Assembly (NCBI GenBank): GCA_947380655.1
Contig: CANCRX010000022.1
Span: 1-39,981, forward strand
Direction of reading: 5' to 3'
Source of the DNA: Alcaligenaceae bacterium
GTDB lineage: Bacteria > Pseudomonadota > Gammaproteobacteria > Burkholderiales > Burkholderiaceae_B
DNA: 39,981 nt
Positions 33,099-39,981 of the stretch are shown here, in pieces (position 1 is the stretch's first letter; each line of letters opens with the position of its first letter). The notes beneath the pieces were generated by a model. That model did no database searches. It was not told the origin of the DNA and was given only the letters and a program-made list of their open reading frames with translations. A program made the position numbers and the translations under genes.

Positions 33099-34028
33099 TT
33101 ACCGCGCAGGTAGCCGATGCAAAGGCATACCTGGCTCAGGCATCTGGGCCATCAAAATCGAGCCCGAACCGGACTCCGTGCAATAGAGTGTTTTATTGTC
33201 CTTACCACCGAAAGCAATATTGGTGATCATCATTTCGCGGGGGCTTTTGATGACCACGATAGGTTCTCCGCGCTTGTTAATCAGCCAGGCATAACCCAGA
33301 CCGGGATTGGCCACGACCAGATTGCCCGCCTGATCCATGGCCAAGCCATCCGGACCGCTCGGACCGTAGGAGGTAAAAAACTGACCAACCTTCACGATGC
33401 TGCCATCGGCCATCAGCGGCCCGCGCCAGACACAATTTCCTCGCGTCACAGCAACATACAACGCTTTTTCATCAGGCGCCAGCACAATACCGTTCGGACT
33501 AGGAATGTTGTCCATGAGTAGATCAAGTTGCCCCGTCGGTCGCAAACGATATACACGACCGGAGGGATCATGCATACCGGACTGCCCTTGGTCGGTGAAA
33601 TAAATATTGCCTTGCGCATCCAGCACCAGATCATTCATCCCCTTAAAGCGCTCGCTATTGCGGCGCGTGAGATAAGGCGTCAGCTTTGCTGTCTCGACGT
33701 TTAGTTGCATCAGACCATTTTTGTAATCTGTAATCAGCAGGTCCGTCTCAGAGATAAAACGCATCCCGTTTGGTTCACCGTCATACTCAATCACCAGAGA
33801 CCAATGCCCTTTCGGATCAATACAAAACACACGACCAAAAATAATATCGGTCACGTAGAGATTGCCGCGCGAATCAAAAACGGGCCCCTCCAGAAATGAA
33901 TCAACTGCCTCACCACCACGATTGGCATTGGCCCATTCCGAATGCACACCCGTGCGACGAAAGTGGGCCGGCATCTCGGTGAAGACTTCAGCGGTTTTTA
34001 TGGTCGGAGGGGTATGGACAAACATCAT
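33099..34028 (-). CDS. SMP-30/gluconolactonase/LRE family protein
   Basis: A 309-residue six-bladed propeller protein without a signal peptide. The metal and active-site residues of the SMP-30 family can be placed: E47 in FLEGPVFD, N132 in KGMNDLVLD, N179 in SPNGIVLAPDE and D227 in GPDGLAMD. Family members hydrolyse sugar lactones or related esters with a divalent metal. Its start codon overlaps the stop of the Bug receptor (ATGA), so the two are translationally coupled. The lactone is not known; the neighbouring esterase and receptor suggest use of an imported ester or lactone. Confidence 0.88.
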   Translation of the reverse strand: MMFVHTPPTIKTAEVFTEMPAHFRRTGVHSEWANANRGGEAVDSFLEGPVFDSRGNLYVTDIIFGRVFCIDPKGHWSLVIEYDGEPNGMRFISETDLLITDYKNGLMQLNVETAKLTPYLTRRNSERFKGMNDLVLDAQGNIYFTDQGQSGMHDPSGRVYRLRPTGQLDLLMDNIPSPNGIVLAPDEKALYVAVTRGNCVWRGPLMADGSIVKVGQFFTSYGPSGPDGLAMDQAGNLVVANPGLGYAWLINKRGEPIVVIKSPREMMITNIAFGGKDNKTLYCTESGSGSILMAQMPEPGMPLHRLPAR

Positions 34029-35014
34029 TGCAATTTAATCCCTAGTTCTTTGACGAGTGGCTGCATGTCACGACGCTCTTGCATGATGGTGTCAGCCAGC
34101 ATTTGCGGATCACTTCCCACAGGCATCATACCGAGAATTTGCAGCTGTTTTTGCATGCCAGGCTCCTTAAGAATCTCAGCAACAGTCTGCTGAATCATGC
34201 TTACGCGCTCAGCTGGCATGCCTGCAGGACCCATGAGGCCGATCCAGGGCAGTGAGGCATAACCTGTCAGGCCAGACTCGGCCAGCGTGGGCGTATCTGG
34301 CAGTCCAGCAAAGCGCTCTGGACTTGTAATCGCGATCGCTCGTACCCGTCCGCTTTCAAGCATCGCGTTCGCGCTTGAAGGAGCCTCCAGAACGATATCA
34401 AGTTGTCCACCGACCAAGTCACTTTGCGTTTTTCCTGCGGAATTAGCCGGGGCATAGACCGCCTTAATCCCTACACGTCTTGCCGTTTGTTCCCACACCA
34501 GATGAAACGCAGAACCAATCGCGTAAGAGCCGATTGTCAGGTCTTTTTTATTGGCAAGTGAGACGAAGTCTTGCCAGGTTTTAATCGGACTGTTCTGACT
34601 CACAATAAATATAAAAGGGGTGCGCGCCACGAGCGAAATGGGCTGCAAATCTTTTATCGGGTCATAAGGCAAACTCTCGACCGCAAACGGCATGATTGTC
34701 ATCGAGGAGGCCGTGACCATCGCAATCGTATAACCATCAGGCGTGGCCTTAACAAGCGCCGAAGTACTCACGATGCCCGAACCACCGGGCTTATTCTCCA
34801 CCACAACCGGCTGATGCCAGATCGCACTCATGCGATTGGCAAGGACTCTCAACACGACATCAACGGGGCCTCCTGGTGGATTGGCCACGATGATTTTCAC
34901 AGGCTTATCGGGAAAAGTTGGCGGTACCTGAGCCCGCACACTCAAACAGCCCAACAGCATAAGCCCCGAGAAAAACACATACCAAAACTTACTGAAATAA
35001 CGTCGCTGCGACAT
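34025..35014 (-). CDS. Bug-type (TctC family) periplasmic solute receptor
   Basis: A 329-residue exported receptor. The signal peptide is about 1-29 (CLSVRA-QVP). The mature part begins FPDKPVKIIVANPPGGPVDVVLRVLA, with the ligand-binding aspartate after GGP, and contains VVENKPGGSGIVSTSALVKA, PDGYTIAMV and LPDTPTLAESGLTG. It lies 12 bases after the carboxylesterase and overlaps the SMP-30 start by four bases, so it is the middle gene of a catabolic operon. Its ligand is presumably a carboxylate related to the esterase or lactonase substrate. No TctAB partners are nearby. Confidence 0.91.
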   Translation of the reverse strand: MSQRRYFSKFWYVFFSGLMLLGCLSVRAQVPPTFPDKPVKIIVANPPGGPVDVVLRVLANRMSAIWHQPVVVENKPGGSGIVSTSALVKATPDGYTIAMVTASSMTIMPFAVESLPYDPIKDLQPISLVARTPFIFIVSQNSPIKTWQDFVSLANKKDLTIGSYAIGSAFHLVWEQTARRVGIKAVYAPANSAGKTQSDLVGGQLDIVLEAPSSANAMLESGRVRAIAITSPERFAGLPDTPTLAESGLTGYASLPWIGLMGPAGMPAERVSMIQQTVAEILKEPGMQKQLQILGMMPVGSDPQMLADTIMQERRDMQPLVKELGIKLQ

Positions 35015-35026
35015 CGTATGTAATCC

Positions 35027-36304
35027 TTATCTAAATATCTTTACTGCGGGTGACATTTCCCAGCCAGGCGAACGTCCATGGATAAATTCAATCCAGGCCG
35101 TTTGTATCTGAGCGACGAGCGATGCCGCATGCTCGGGCTCCATGCCGTCAAGCATCGGCGCGCCTGTAAACGCCCCCAGATTACCAAAGACAAAAGGTAA
35201 GTCGATACAGTGGCAGGCTCCAAACTGAGAGGTGGGCGCATAATCAAAACTAAAGTTCCAGGCCTGCCTGCCCGAGACACGTGCGTCGCTTGCCCACTGT
35301 CGTCCGGGCGCACGGAAAATCGTCTCCCCGAGCTGCTGGCTCTGTTCGTCAATCTGCATTCCAGGGAATGCCGCCATTTCGTTGCGCGTTGAGCCCACCA
35401 GTACATCGGCCTTGGCACACGCCGCATGCATAAGAGGTTCAATCGGCGCTTGAAAAATATCCCCGTCAATCACAGGACAAAACAGGCTACGATTCGCGCC
35501 TTCTTCTTTAAGTGCCTGCACGACAGCAGGCGACTGCTGGGCTGCAAAAAGAGTTTCAAGTGCAAGCATGCGCGCCTGCGACAGATCTTTTACACCTGCG
35601 GCATCGAGAAACACTCTGCTTAAATACGCTGCCTGCGTTGCCTCGCGAAAGCCGCGCCCTAAAGAAGCGCTATGGAGAATGGCGCGCTGAAATTGCGGCT
35701 TGCGTGTGAGCATTGCCGCGATATTGAACGCTCCCGCGGAGTGTCCCATGATGGTGAGCTGATCTGGGTCTCCGCCAAAACGCGCAATATGTTGCACGAC
35801 CCAACTGATCGCAGCCTCTTCGTCGAGCAAACCCACGTTAGCTGTTTCACCCGGAACATACAACCAACCCAGCGCAGCCAGGCGGTAGTTGACGCCGACC
35901 ACCACCATATCTCCACGTGCAGCCAGTCTTGCACCATCATACCAATCGACGGCACCACCGCCGCTTTGCCATGCGCCACCATGCAACCAGATCACGACCG
36001 GACGTTTGCGTGTATCGGCGGCTGGCGTCCAAACAGTCAGGCGCAAACAGTCTTCAGACTGCTGTGCCACAAAATCCCCCATTACCCCGCGCAGTCGCGA
36101 GGGGAGTTGCGGGCAAACCGGCATGGGTTGCGTCGCATCCAGTGTTCCTCGCCAGCGAGCAGGTACGGGTGGCGCAAACCGCAGCGCCCCCGTAGCAGGC
36201 TCTGCATAAGGGATAGAGGAAAAACGTGAAACCTCTGACAGTTTCCGTCCGATGACATCGCCTTGCGGTAGACGGACAGTTTCAGTTTGTACTTTTTGAT
36301 CCAT
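35027..36304 (-). CDS. Type B carboxylesterase/lipase family protein
   Basis: A 425-residue alpha/beta hydrolase without a signal peptide. The type B signature is clear: oxyanion hole HGGAW (108-112), EDCLRLTVW (84-92), nucleophile S189 in IMGHSAGAF, acid E309 in GSTRNEMAAF and histidine H365 in FGACHCIDLPFVFG. Length is short compared with the roughly 500 residues of many family members but the triad is complete. It hydrolyses a carboxylic ester in the cytosol. The ATG at 36304 has no strong ribosome site. It heads an operon with a Bug receptor and an SMP-30 lactonase and diverges from an Lrp/AsnC regulator. Confidence 0.9.
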   Translation of the reverse strand: MDQKVQTETVRLPQGDVIGRKLSEVSRFSSIPYAEPATGALRFAPPVPARWRGTLDATQPMPVCPQLPSRLRGVMGDFVAQQSEDCLRLTVWTPAADTRKRPVVIWLHGGAWQSGGGAVDWYDGARLAARGDMVVVGVNYRLAALGWLYVPGETANVGLLDEEAAISWVVQHIARFGGDPDQLTIMGHSAGAFNIAAMLTRKPQFQRAILHSASLGRGFREATQAAYLSRVFLDAAGVKDLSQARMLALETLFAAQQSPAVVQALKEEGANRSLFCPVIDGDIFQAPIEPLMHAACAKADVLVGSTRNEMAAFPGMQIDEQSQQLGETIFRAPGRQWASDARVSGRQAWNFSFDYAPTSQFGACHCIDLPFVFGNLGAFTGAPMLDGMEPEHAASLVAQIQTAWIEFIHGRSPGWEMSPAVKIFR

Positions 36305-36372
36305 CGAAATTATTTCGCCTTCATTACAATGATTTAAGCCTAAACAAATGCCGATATCGGCTCACTGCAGCG

Positions 36373-36388
36373 ATATTCACTAGAATAT
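36373..36388. promoter_or_regulatory. AT-rich inverted repeat, possible Lrp/AsnC operator
   Basis: ATATTC and GAATAT form a perfect 6-base dyad with a 4-base spacer, 41 bases before the regulator's ATG and in the shared region with the esterase operon. A separate perfect palindrome, CCGATATCGG, lies at 36351-36360. AT-rich dyads of this size are typical Lrp/AsnC targets, but the assignment is inference. Confidence 0.4.
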
Positions 36389-36429
36389 GAAAATATATCA
36401 GTGACTTGGCTTACTTTACAGGACACACC

Positions 36430-36897
36430 ATGCGCACACTTGACCGCACAGACCTCAAGATACTCGATGTATTGCAGCGCGATGGCAGACTGTCCATGAC
36501 CGAACTTGCCGAGCGGGTCAGCCTTTCTGCCACGCCGTGTTCAGAACGCGTTAAGCGCATGGAACGTGAGGGTGTCATCATGGGCTACTACGCACGCGTG
36601 AATCCTGCAGCACTAGGTAAAAATTTATTAGTCTTTCTTGAAATAAAACTCTCTTCAAAATCAGGCGACGTGTTTGAAAAAGTAAAAAAAGAACTGGAAT
36701 ACGTGCCCGAGGTGATGGAGTGCCATTTAGTATCAGGTGATTTTGATTATCTAGTCAAAGCCCGCCTGAGCGAAATGAACAAATATCGCCAGTTACTGGG
36801 AGAGATTCTCAAACGCATGCCGGCCTCCGCTGAATCACGCAGCTACATCGTCATGGAAGAAATCAAAGAGACGCTTTATCTGGCGGTTGATCGCTAA
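36430..36897 (+). CDS. Lrp/AsnC family transcriptional regulator
   Basis: A 155-residue regulator. An N-terminal helix-turn-helix (about 4-60; LDRTDLKILDVLQRDGRLSM, VSLSATPCSERVKRMEREGVI) leads to the C-terminal RAM ligand-binding domain (about 70-150; VPEVMECHLVSGDFDYLVKAR). The ATG at 36430 has AGGA 6 bases upstream; a TTG at 36406 would add eight residues and is unlikely. Such proteins bind amino acids or related effectors and control neighbouring catabolic genes. It diverges from the esterase/Bug/SMP-30 operon, its likeliest target along with itself. Its end converges on the MocR gene, 22 bases away. Confidence 0.93.
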   Translation: MRTLDRTDLKILDVLQRDGRLSMTELAERVSLSATPCSERVKRMEREGVIMGYYARVNPAALGKNLLVFLEIKLSSKSGDVFEKVKKELEYVPEVMECHLVSGDFDYLVKARLSEMNKYRQLLGEILKRMPASAESRSYIVMEEIKETLYLAVDR

Positions 36898-36919
36898 CAG
36901 CAGCCATAACTTGAACGCT

Positions 36920-38326
36920 TTAAAGTCCTCTTACAAACTCCCATAACACCTCGTTATCCGAGCTGCCAACATTAAATCGAAACCAGTTAGAGGCTAGGTC
37001 TCCAGGACGGAAATAAGAGCCCGGCGCGAGCCAGATTCCTCTGGCTAACGCCTTTGTTGCAACATCAATACTTTGCGATGCATCGATGGGCAAACGCGCC
37101 CAGATAAACAGCCCCGCACCGGGCTCATGGAAAATTTCCATCCCTGCCGACCGCATATTTTGCGCAACCTGCGCGTGGGAGGCTTTTAATTTTTTTGACA
37201 ATAACTCAACATGCCTGTCGTAATGCCCATCAAGCAGGATATTTGCAACGACTCGCTCGGTGATTTCTGATGACGTCAACCCCACGGCCATTTTTGTACG
37301 CGCGAGATCAGTCAGAATTTCCGCATGCGCGGCGACGTAGCCGACACGTAGCGTTGGCGTGATGGTCTTGGAAAATCCTGAGATATAAATTACGCGATTC
37401 AAACCATCCATTTCTGCAAGGCATGGCGCACCGGCCGGTGCAAGCTCGCGGTAAATATCATCCTCAATGACCCACACGCCATACTGATTTGCAAGCGCGA
37501 GCAGCGCGGTGGCAGACTGCTGTGAAAGCGAAGTACCCGTCGGGTTTTGCAGCACTGTATTCACAAAAAATGCTTTGGGATTTTCGCGGGCTAGGAGTGC
37601 TTTTAACTGCTCCAGGTTATGCCCCTCAGGCGAGCGCTCCACACCAATCACACGCAAACCAGCTAGCTGCAAAATCTGTAGCAAATTGCAATAACACGGG
37701 TCCTCAACCAAAACGGTATCGCCCGGGCGCAACAAAGTCCTCACCACCAGATCCAAGGCCTGGGTTGCCCCTTGCGTCATCAACACATTAGGGGTATCTG
37801 CCGCAATCGCATTACGTCGCAAGATGGCTGCGACTTGCTCGCGCAGCGCAGCCATGCCGTAAGGGTGACCATACCCCCCCAGTCTGGGACCCGGTATCCG
37901 ACTCAGTGCCCGCAACGCATGCTGCATGTCGCTCTCATCGAGCCATTCGCCAGGAATCCAGCCGCAACCAGCCTTGATCGGCACAGAGTGATCGGCAAAC
38001 ACATCCGACAATAACCATGCGGCCGTCAATGCTGGCGTAGTCCAGGTCATCTTTCCTAGCGGCGCAGGTGGCGTAATTTGCGCCACGCGATAACCTGAGC
38101 CGGGACGCGAAACAACGCTTCCCGAGGCGGTCAGTCGCTGATACGCCTCCGCCACGGTGTAGGGGCTTAAGTCTTGTTCGCGCGCCAACGCACGAACCGA
38201 GGGCAATTTATCTCCCGGACGCAGCACATGCTGAACGATGGCCGCCTGGATTGCCGAAACAATCTGGTCAGTCAGCGAAACCGCCGAATCACGGTCGCAC
38301 AGCAGATGCAAGGAAGTCATTACCAT
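36920..38326 (-). CDS. MocR-type (GntR plus aminotransferase) transcriptional regulator
   Basis: A 468-residue two-domain regulator. The N-terminal GntR winged helix (about 5-80) contains LRPGDKLPSVRALAREQDLSPYTVAEAYQRL and SRPGSGYRV. The rest is a type I aminotransferase-like domain with the PLP lysine in YISGFSKTITPTLRVGY and VLVEDPCYCNLLQ. MocR proteins such as GabR, TauR and PdxR sense amines or vitamers through PLP and usually control a divergent gene. Here that gene is the omega-aminotransferase, so it is probably its regulator. A start two codons in (38320) is equally possible. Confidence 0.92.
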   Translation of the reverse strand: MVMTSLHLLCDRDSAVSLTDQIVSAIQAAIVQHVLRPGDKLPSVRALAREQDLSPYTVAEAYQRLTASGSVVSRPGSGYRVAQITPPAPLGKMTWTTPALTAAWLLSDVFADHSVPIKAGCGWIPGEWLDESDMQHALRALSRIPGPRLGGYGHPYGMAALREQVAAILRRNAIAADTPNVLMTQGATQALDLVVRTLLRPGDTVLVEDPCYCNLLQILQLAGLRVIGVERSPEGHNLEQLKALLARENPKAFFVNTVLQNPTGTSLSQQSATALLALANQYGVWVIEDDIYRELAPAGAPCLAEMDGLNRVIYISGFSKTITPTLRVGYVAAHAEILTDLARTKMAVGLTSSEITERVVANILLDGHYDRHVELLSKKLKASHAQVAQNMRSAGMEIFHEPGAGLFIWARLPIDASQSIDVATKALARGIWLAPGSYFRPGDLASNWFRFNVGSSDNEVLWEFVRGL

Positions 38327-38380
38327 CGGTTGCCCTTTACTTTATAGGTTGAATGGATGGACGCAGCGTTACCTCAAACC

Positions 38381-38449
38381 CGCAGCAAACTCGCGGCAAA
38401 CCCGCACCATACCAGTACAGTTTGCCACAAAACCTTCAAACCGTACTGG
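38381..38449. promoter_or_regulatory. Repeat cluster between the MocR gene and the aminotransferase
   Basis: Two near-identical 10-base direct repeats, CGCAGCAAAC (38381-38390) and CGCGGCAAAC (38392-38401), are spaced 11 bases apart, about one helical turn. Just after lie the arms of an inverted repeat, CCAGTACAGTTTG (38412-38424) and CAAACCGTACTGG (38437-38449), which match at 12 of 13 positions. MocR regulators commonly bind repeated sites in such divergent regions. The arms lie 60-97 bases before the aminotransferase ATG. Confidence 0.5.
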
Positions 38450-38508
38450 AATCGTTCAGGTATAGAGCGTTAAAGTGCTATATCGACCTCTTATCAGGAG
38501 CCCCACAC

Positions 38509-39855
38509 ATGAACGCTGTTACCGAAAATGTCAGTCTGACCAACGATCTGGACATGACCAACTACTGGATGCCCTTTACTGCGAACAAGCAGTTCAAGTC
38601 CGCACCTCGCCTGCTGAAATCTGCAAAAGGCATGTACTACACCACTGTTGACGGTCGCAAAGTGATGGACGGCTGTGCTGGCCTCTGGTGCGTCAATGCA
38701 GGTCATGGCCGCGAAGAGATTATCGAAGCCGTCCACAACCAGATGATGGAAATGGACTACGCACCATCGTTCCAGATGGGACACCCCCTAGCATTTGAAG
38801 CAGCAACGAAAGTTGCCGAAGTCATGCCTGCAGGTCTGGACCGCATCTTCTTTGCAAACTCAGGCTCCGAGGCCGTCGACACCGCACTTAAAATCGCACT
38901 GGCTTATCACCGTGCACGCGGCGAAGGCCAGCGTACCCGCCTGATTGGTCGCGAGCGCGGCTACAGCGGCGTAGGTTTTGGCGGCATTTCTGTGGGCGGC
39001 ATCGTCTCGAACCGTAAAGCCTACTCTGCCAACCTGATCCCTGGCGTAGACCATATCTCGCATACCCACAGCATTGAAAACATGGCGTATAGCCAAGGTC
39101 AACCTGCCTGGGGCGCACACCTGGCCGACGATCTCGAGCGCTTAGTCGCTCTGCACGATGCATCGACCATTGCAGCGGTTATTGTTGAGCCTGTCGCAGG
39201 TTCAACAGGCGTACTGATTCCCCCACAGGGTTACCTGCAACGCTTGCGTGACATCTGCACCAAGCACGGCATCCTGTTGATTTTTGATGAAGTCATCACC
39301 GGCTTTGGTCGTCTGGGCGCAGCAACTGCCAGCGAATACTTTGGCGTGACCCCTGACCTGTTGACCATGGCAAAAGCCATCAACAACGCAGCCATTCCGA
39401 TGTCCGCAGTGGCCGCGAGCCGTCAGGTTCATGACGCCATCGTCAACGCCGGTCCAGGCAATGCGATTGAGTTGTTCCACGGCTACACCTACTCTGCACA
39501 CCCCACGGCTGCAGCAGCATGTATCGCGGCGCAGGACATCTACAAGCGCGAAGGCCTGTTCGCACGCGCAAACCAGATGGCGCCAAAGTTCCAGGCTGCG
39601 ATCCACGCGCTGCGCGGTGAGCCCCACGTGAAAGATATCCGTAACCTCGGATTGATGGGTGCAGTTGAGCTCAATTCACGTGATGGCGCGCCCGGCACAC
39701 GTGCCTATGACGTGTTCCTCAAGTGCTTTGAAAAAGGTGTGATGGTTCGCTTCACCGGCGACATCCTGGCTTTCTCCCCACCACTGATCGTGACCGATGC
39801 ACAAATCGACGAGATCTTTGCAACCGTTAAGTCAGCACTTCACTCGGTTGCTTAA
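38509..39855 (+). CDS. Omega-amino acid:pyruvate aminotransferase (beta-alanine-pyruvate type)
   Basis: A 448-residue class III PLP aminotransferase. The PLP lysine is K289 in LTMAKAINN, with D260 in LIFDEVITGFGRLG holding the pyridine nitrogen; NSGSEAVDTALKIA binds the phosphate. NYWMPFTANKQFK and LWCVNAGHGREEI match the omega-amino acid:pyruvate branch. It moves an amino group from beta-alanine or similar amines to pyruvate. I start at 38509 because AGGAG lies 8 bases upstream; the frame is open to 38353 but that region holds the repeats. A strong terminator follows, so it seems to be a one-gene unit. Confidence 0.93.
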   Translation: MNAVTENVSLTNDLDMTNYWMPFTANKQFKSAPRLLKSAKGMYYTTVDGRKVMDGCAGLWCVNAGHGREEIIEAVHNQMMEMDYAPSFQMGHPLAFEAATKVAEVMPAGLDRIFFANSGSEAVDTALKIALAYHRARGEGQRTRLIGRERGYSGVGFGGISVGGIVSNRKAYSANLIPGVDHISHTHSIENMAYSQGQPAWGAHLADDLERLVALHDASTIAAVIVEPVAGSTGVLIPPQGYLQRLRDICTKHGILLIFDEVITGFGRLGAATASEYFGVTPDLLTMAKAINNAAIPMSAVAASRQVHDAIVNAGPGNAIELFHGYTYSAHPTAAAACIAAQDIYKREGLFARANQMAPKFQAAIHALRGEPHVKDIRNLGLMGAVELNSRDGAPGTRAYDVFLKCFEKGVMVRFTGDILAFSPPLIVTDAQIDEIFATVKSALHSVA

Positions 39856-39896
39856 CACGGGAGTTAGTTTTACTTTAGTTTGATTACATGCTCTGG

Positions 39897-39930
39897 ACGG
39901 GTGTGGTTCTTATGAGCCACACCCGTTTTT
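39897..39930 (+). terminator. Rho-independent terminator after the aminotransferase
   Basis: ACGGGTGTGG (39897-39906) and CCACACCCGT (39917-39926) form a perfect 10-base GC-rich stem with a 10-base loop, followed by a run of T. It begins 41 bases after the aminotransferase stop. Confidence 0.93.
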
Positions 39931-39947
39931 CATGGGCGTCTTTGAAT

Positions 39948-39981
39948 TCAGATCGGCCGATAAAAAGGTTTGTCACCTGCG
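39948..39981 (-). CDS. Possible C-terminal end of a convergent gene
   Basis: Read on minus from the right edge, one frame gives AGDKPFYRPI followed by a TGA stop at 39950-39948. It is too short to identify or to prove coding. A convergent gene ending here would fit the terminator placement. Confidence 0.25.
   Translation of the reverse strand, partial: AGDKPFYRPI

Noticed and set aside
35672..36229. Plus-strand frame opposite the esterase (185 codons)
   Set aside because: The esterase has a complete catalytic triad on minus; this frame is its complement and has no independent support.
168..36432. Shared leader CAGGACACACC before the rhodanese and Lrp/AsnC starts (168-178 and 36419-36429)
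   Set aside because: Only 11 bases match and they consist mostly of a ribosome site and spacer; chance similarity is the simplest explanation.
1..39981. CRISPR arrays, tRNA or rRNA genes, transposons, phage genes, attachment sites, toxin-antitoxin pairs
   Set aside because: I read the window for regular repeats, tRNA-like cloverleaf arms, transposase or integrase motifs and small paired genes and saw none that held up; almost every base is in a recognised gene.

Overview
The window looks like a chromosomal segment of a betaproteobacterium of the order Burkholderiales, most likely family Alcaligenaceae (relatives of Bordetella). This is inferred from gene content: a rhodanese-grxC-secB-gpsA block beside gpmA, a canonical azurin, an rsmB-NtrY-type kinase block, and three orphan Bug-type (TctC) solute receptors, a family greatly expanded in Alcaligenaceae. 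Base composition and codon use look even throughout. I see no insertion sequence, prophage, CRISPR array, tRNA or rRNA.

Layout. Positions 1-5693 are housekeeping: the gpmA start (minus), membrane rhodanese, glutaredoxin, SecB, GpsA, a Bug receptor, then TrmL and ComF on minus and a BioC-like methyltransferase on plus. Positions 5729-7614 hold a TSUP permease and a lone XdhC protein. Positions 7645-11978 hold rsmB, an NtrY-like kinase and a short NtrX-like regulator without the AAA+ domain. Positions 12115-16322 hold RimO, Fmt, a SemiSWEET protein, peptide deformylase and a DprA lacking the usual N-terminal domain. Positions 16325-18277 hold HMG-CoA lyase, azurin and a PCu(A)C copper chaperone, followed by YggS on minus.

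Positions 19000-24958 are a complete urea ABC transporter operon, urtABCDE. Its 377-base leader has a consensus sigma-54 promoter and an NtrC-like palindrome, so it is probably induced by nitrogen limitation. Positions 25091-30022 hold a tricarballylate-type oxidation pair (tcuA, tcuB), a Bug receptor and a class III CoA-transferase, plausibly one uptake and catabolic unit for a tri- or dicarboxylate.

Positions 30025-36304 are all on minus and form two units separated by a terminator. The upstream unit is carboxylesterase, Bug receptor and SMP-30-type lactonase. The downstream unit is an exported beta-propeller, an exported deacetylase-like protein with a variant metal site and acidic tail, and a membrane di-iron hydroxylase, all with overlapping ends. 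An Lrp/AsnC regulator diverges from the esterase. Positions 36920-39930 hold a MocR-type regulator diverging from an omega-amino acid:pyruvate aminotransferase, with repeat-rich DNA between them and a strong terminator after the aminotransferase.

No wholly new defence or mobile system is evident. The best leads are the three-gene propeller/deacetylase/hydroxylase operon, the esterase/Bug/lactonase operon, the tcuAB-Bug-CoA-transferase cluster, and the regulatory architecture upstream of urtA and between the MocR gene and the aminotransferase.
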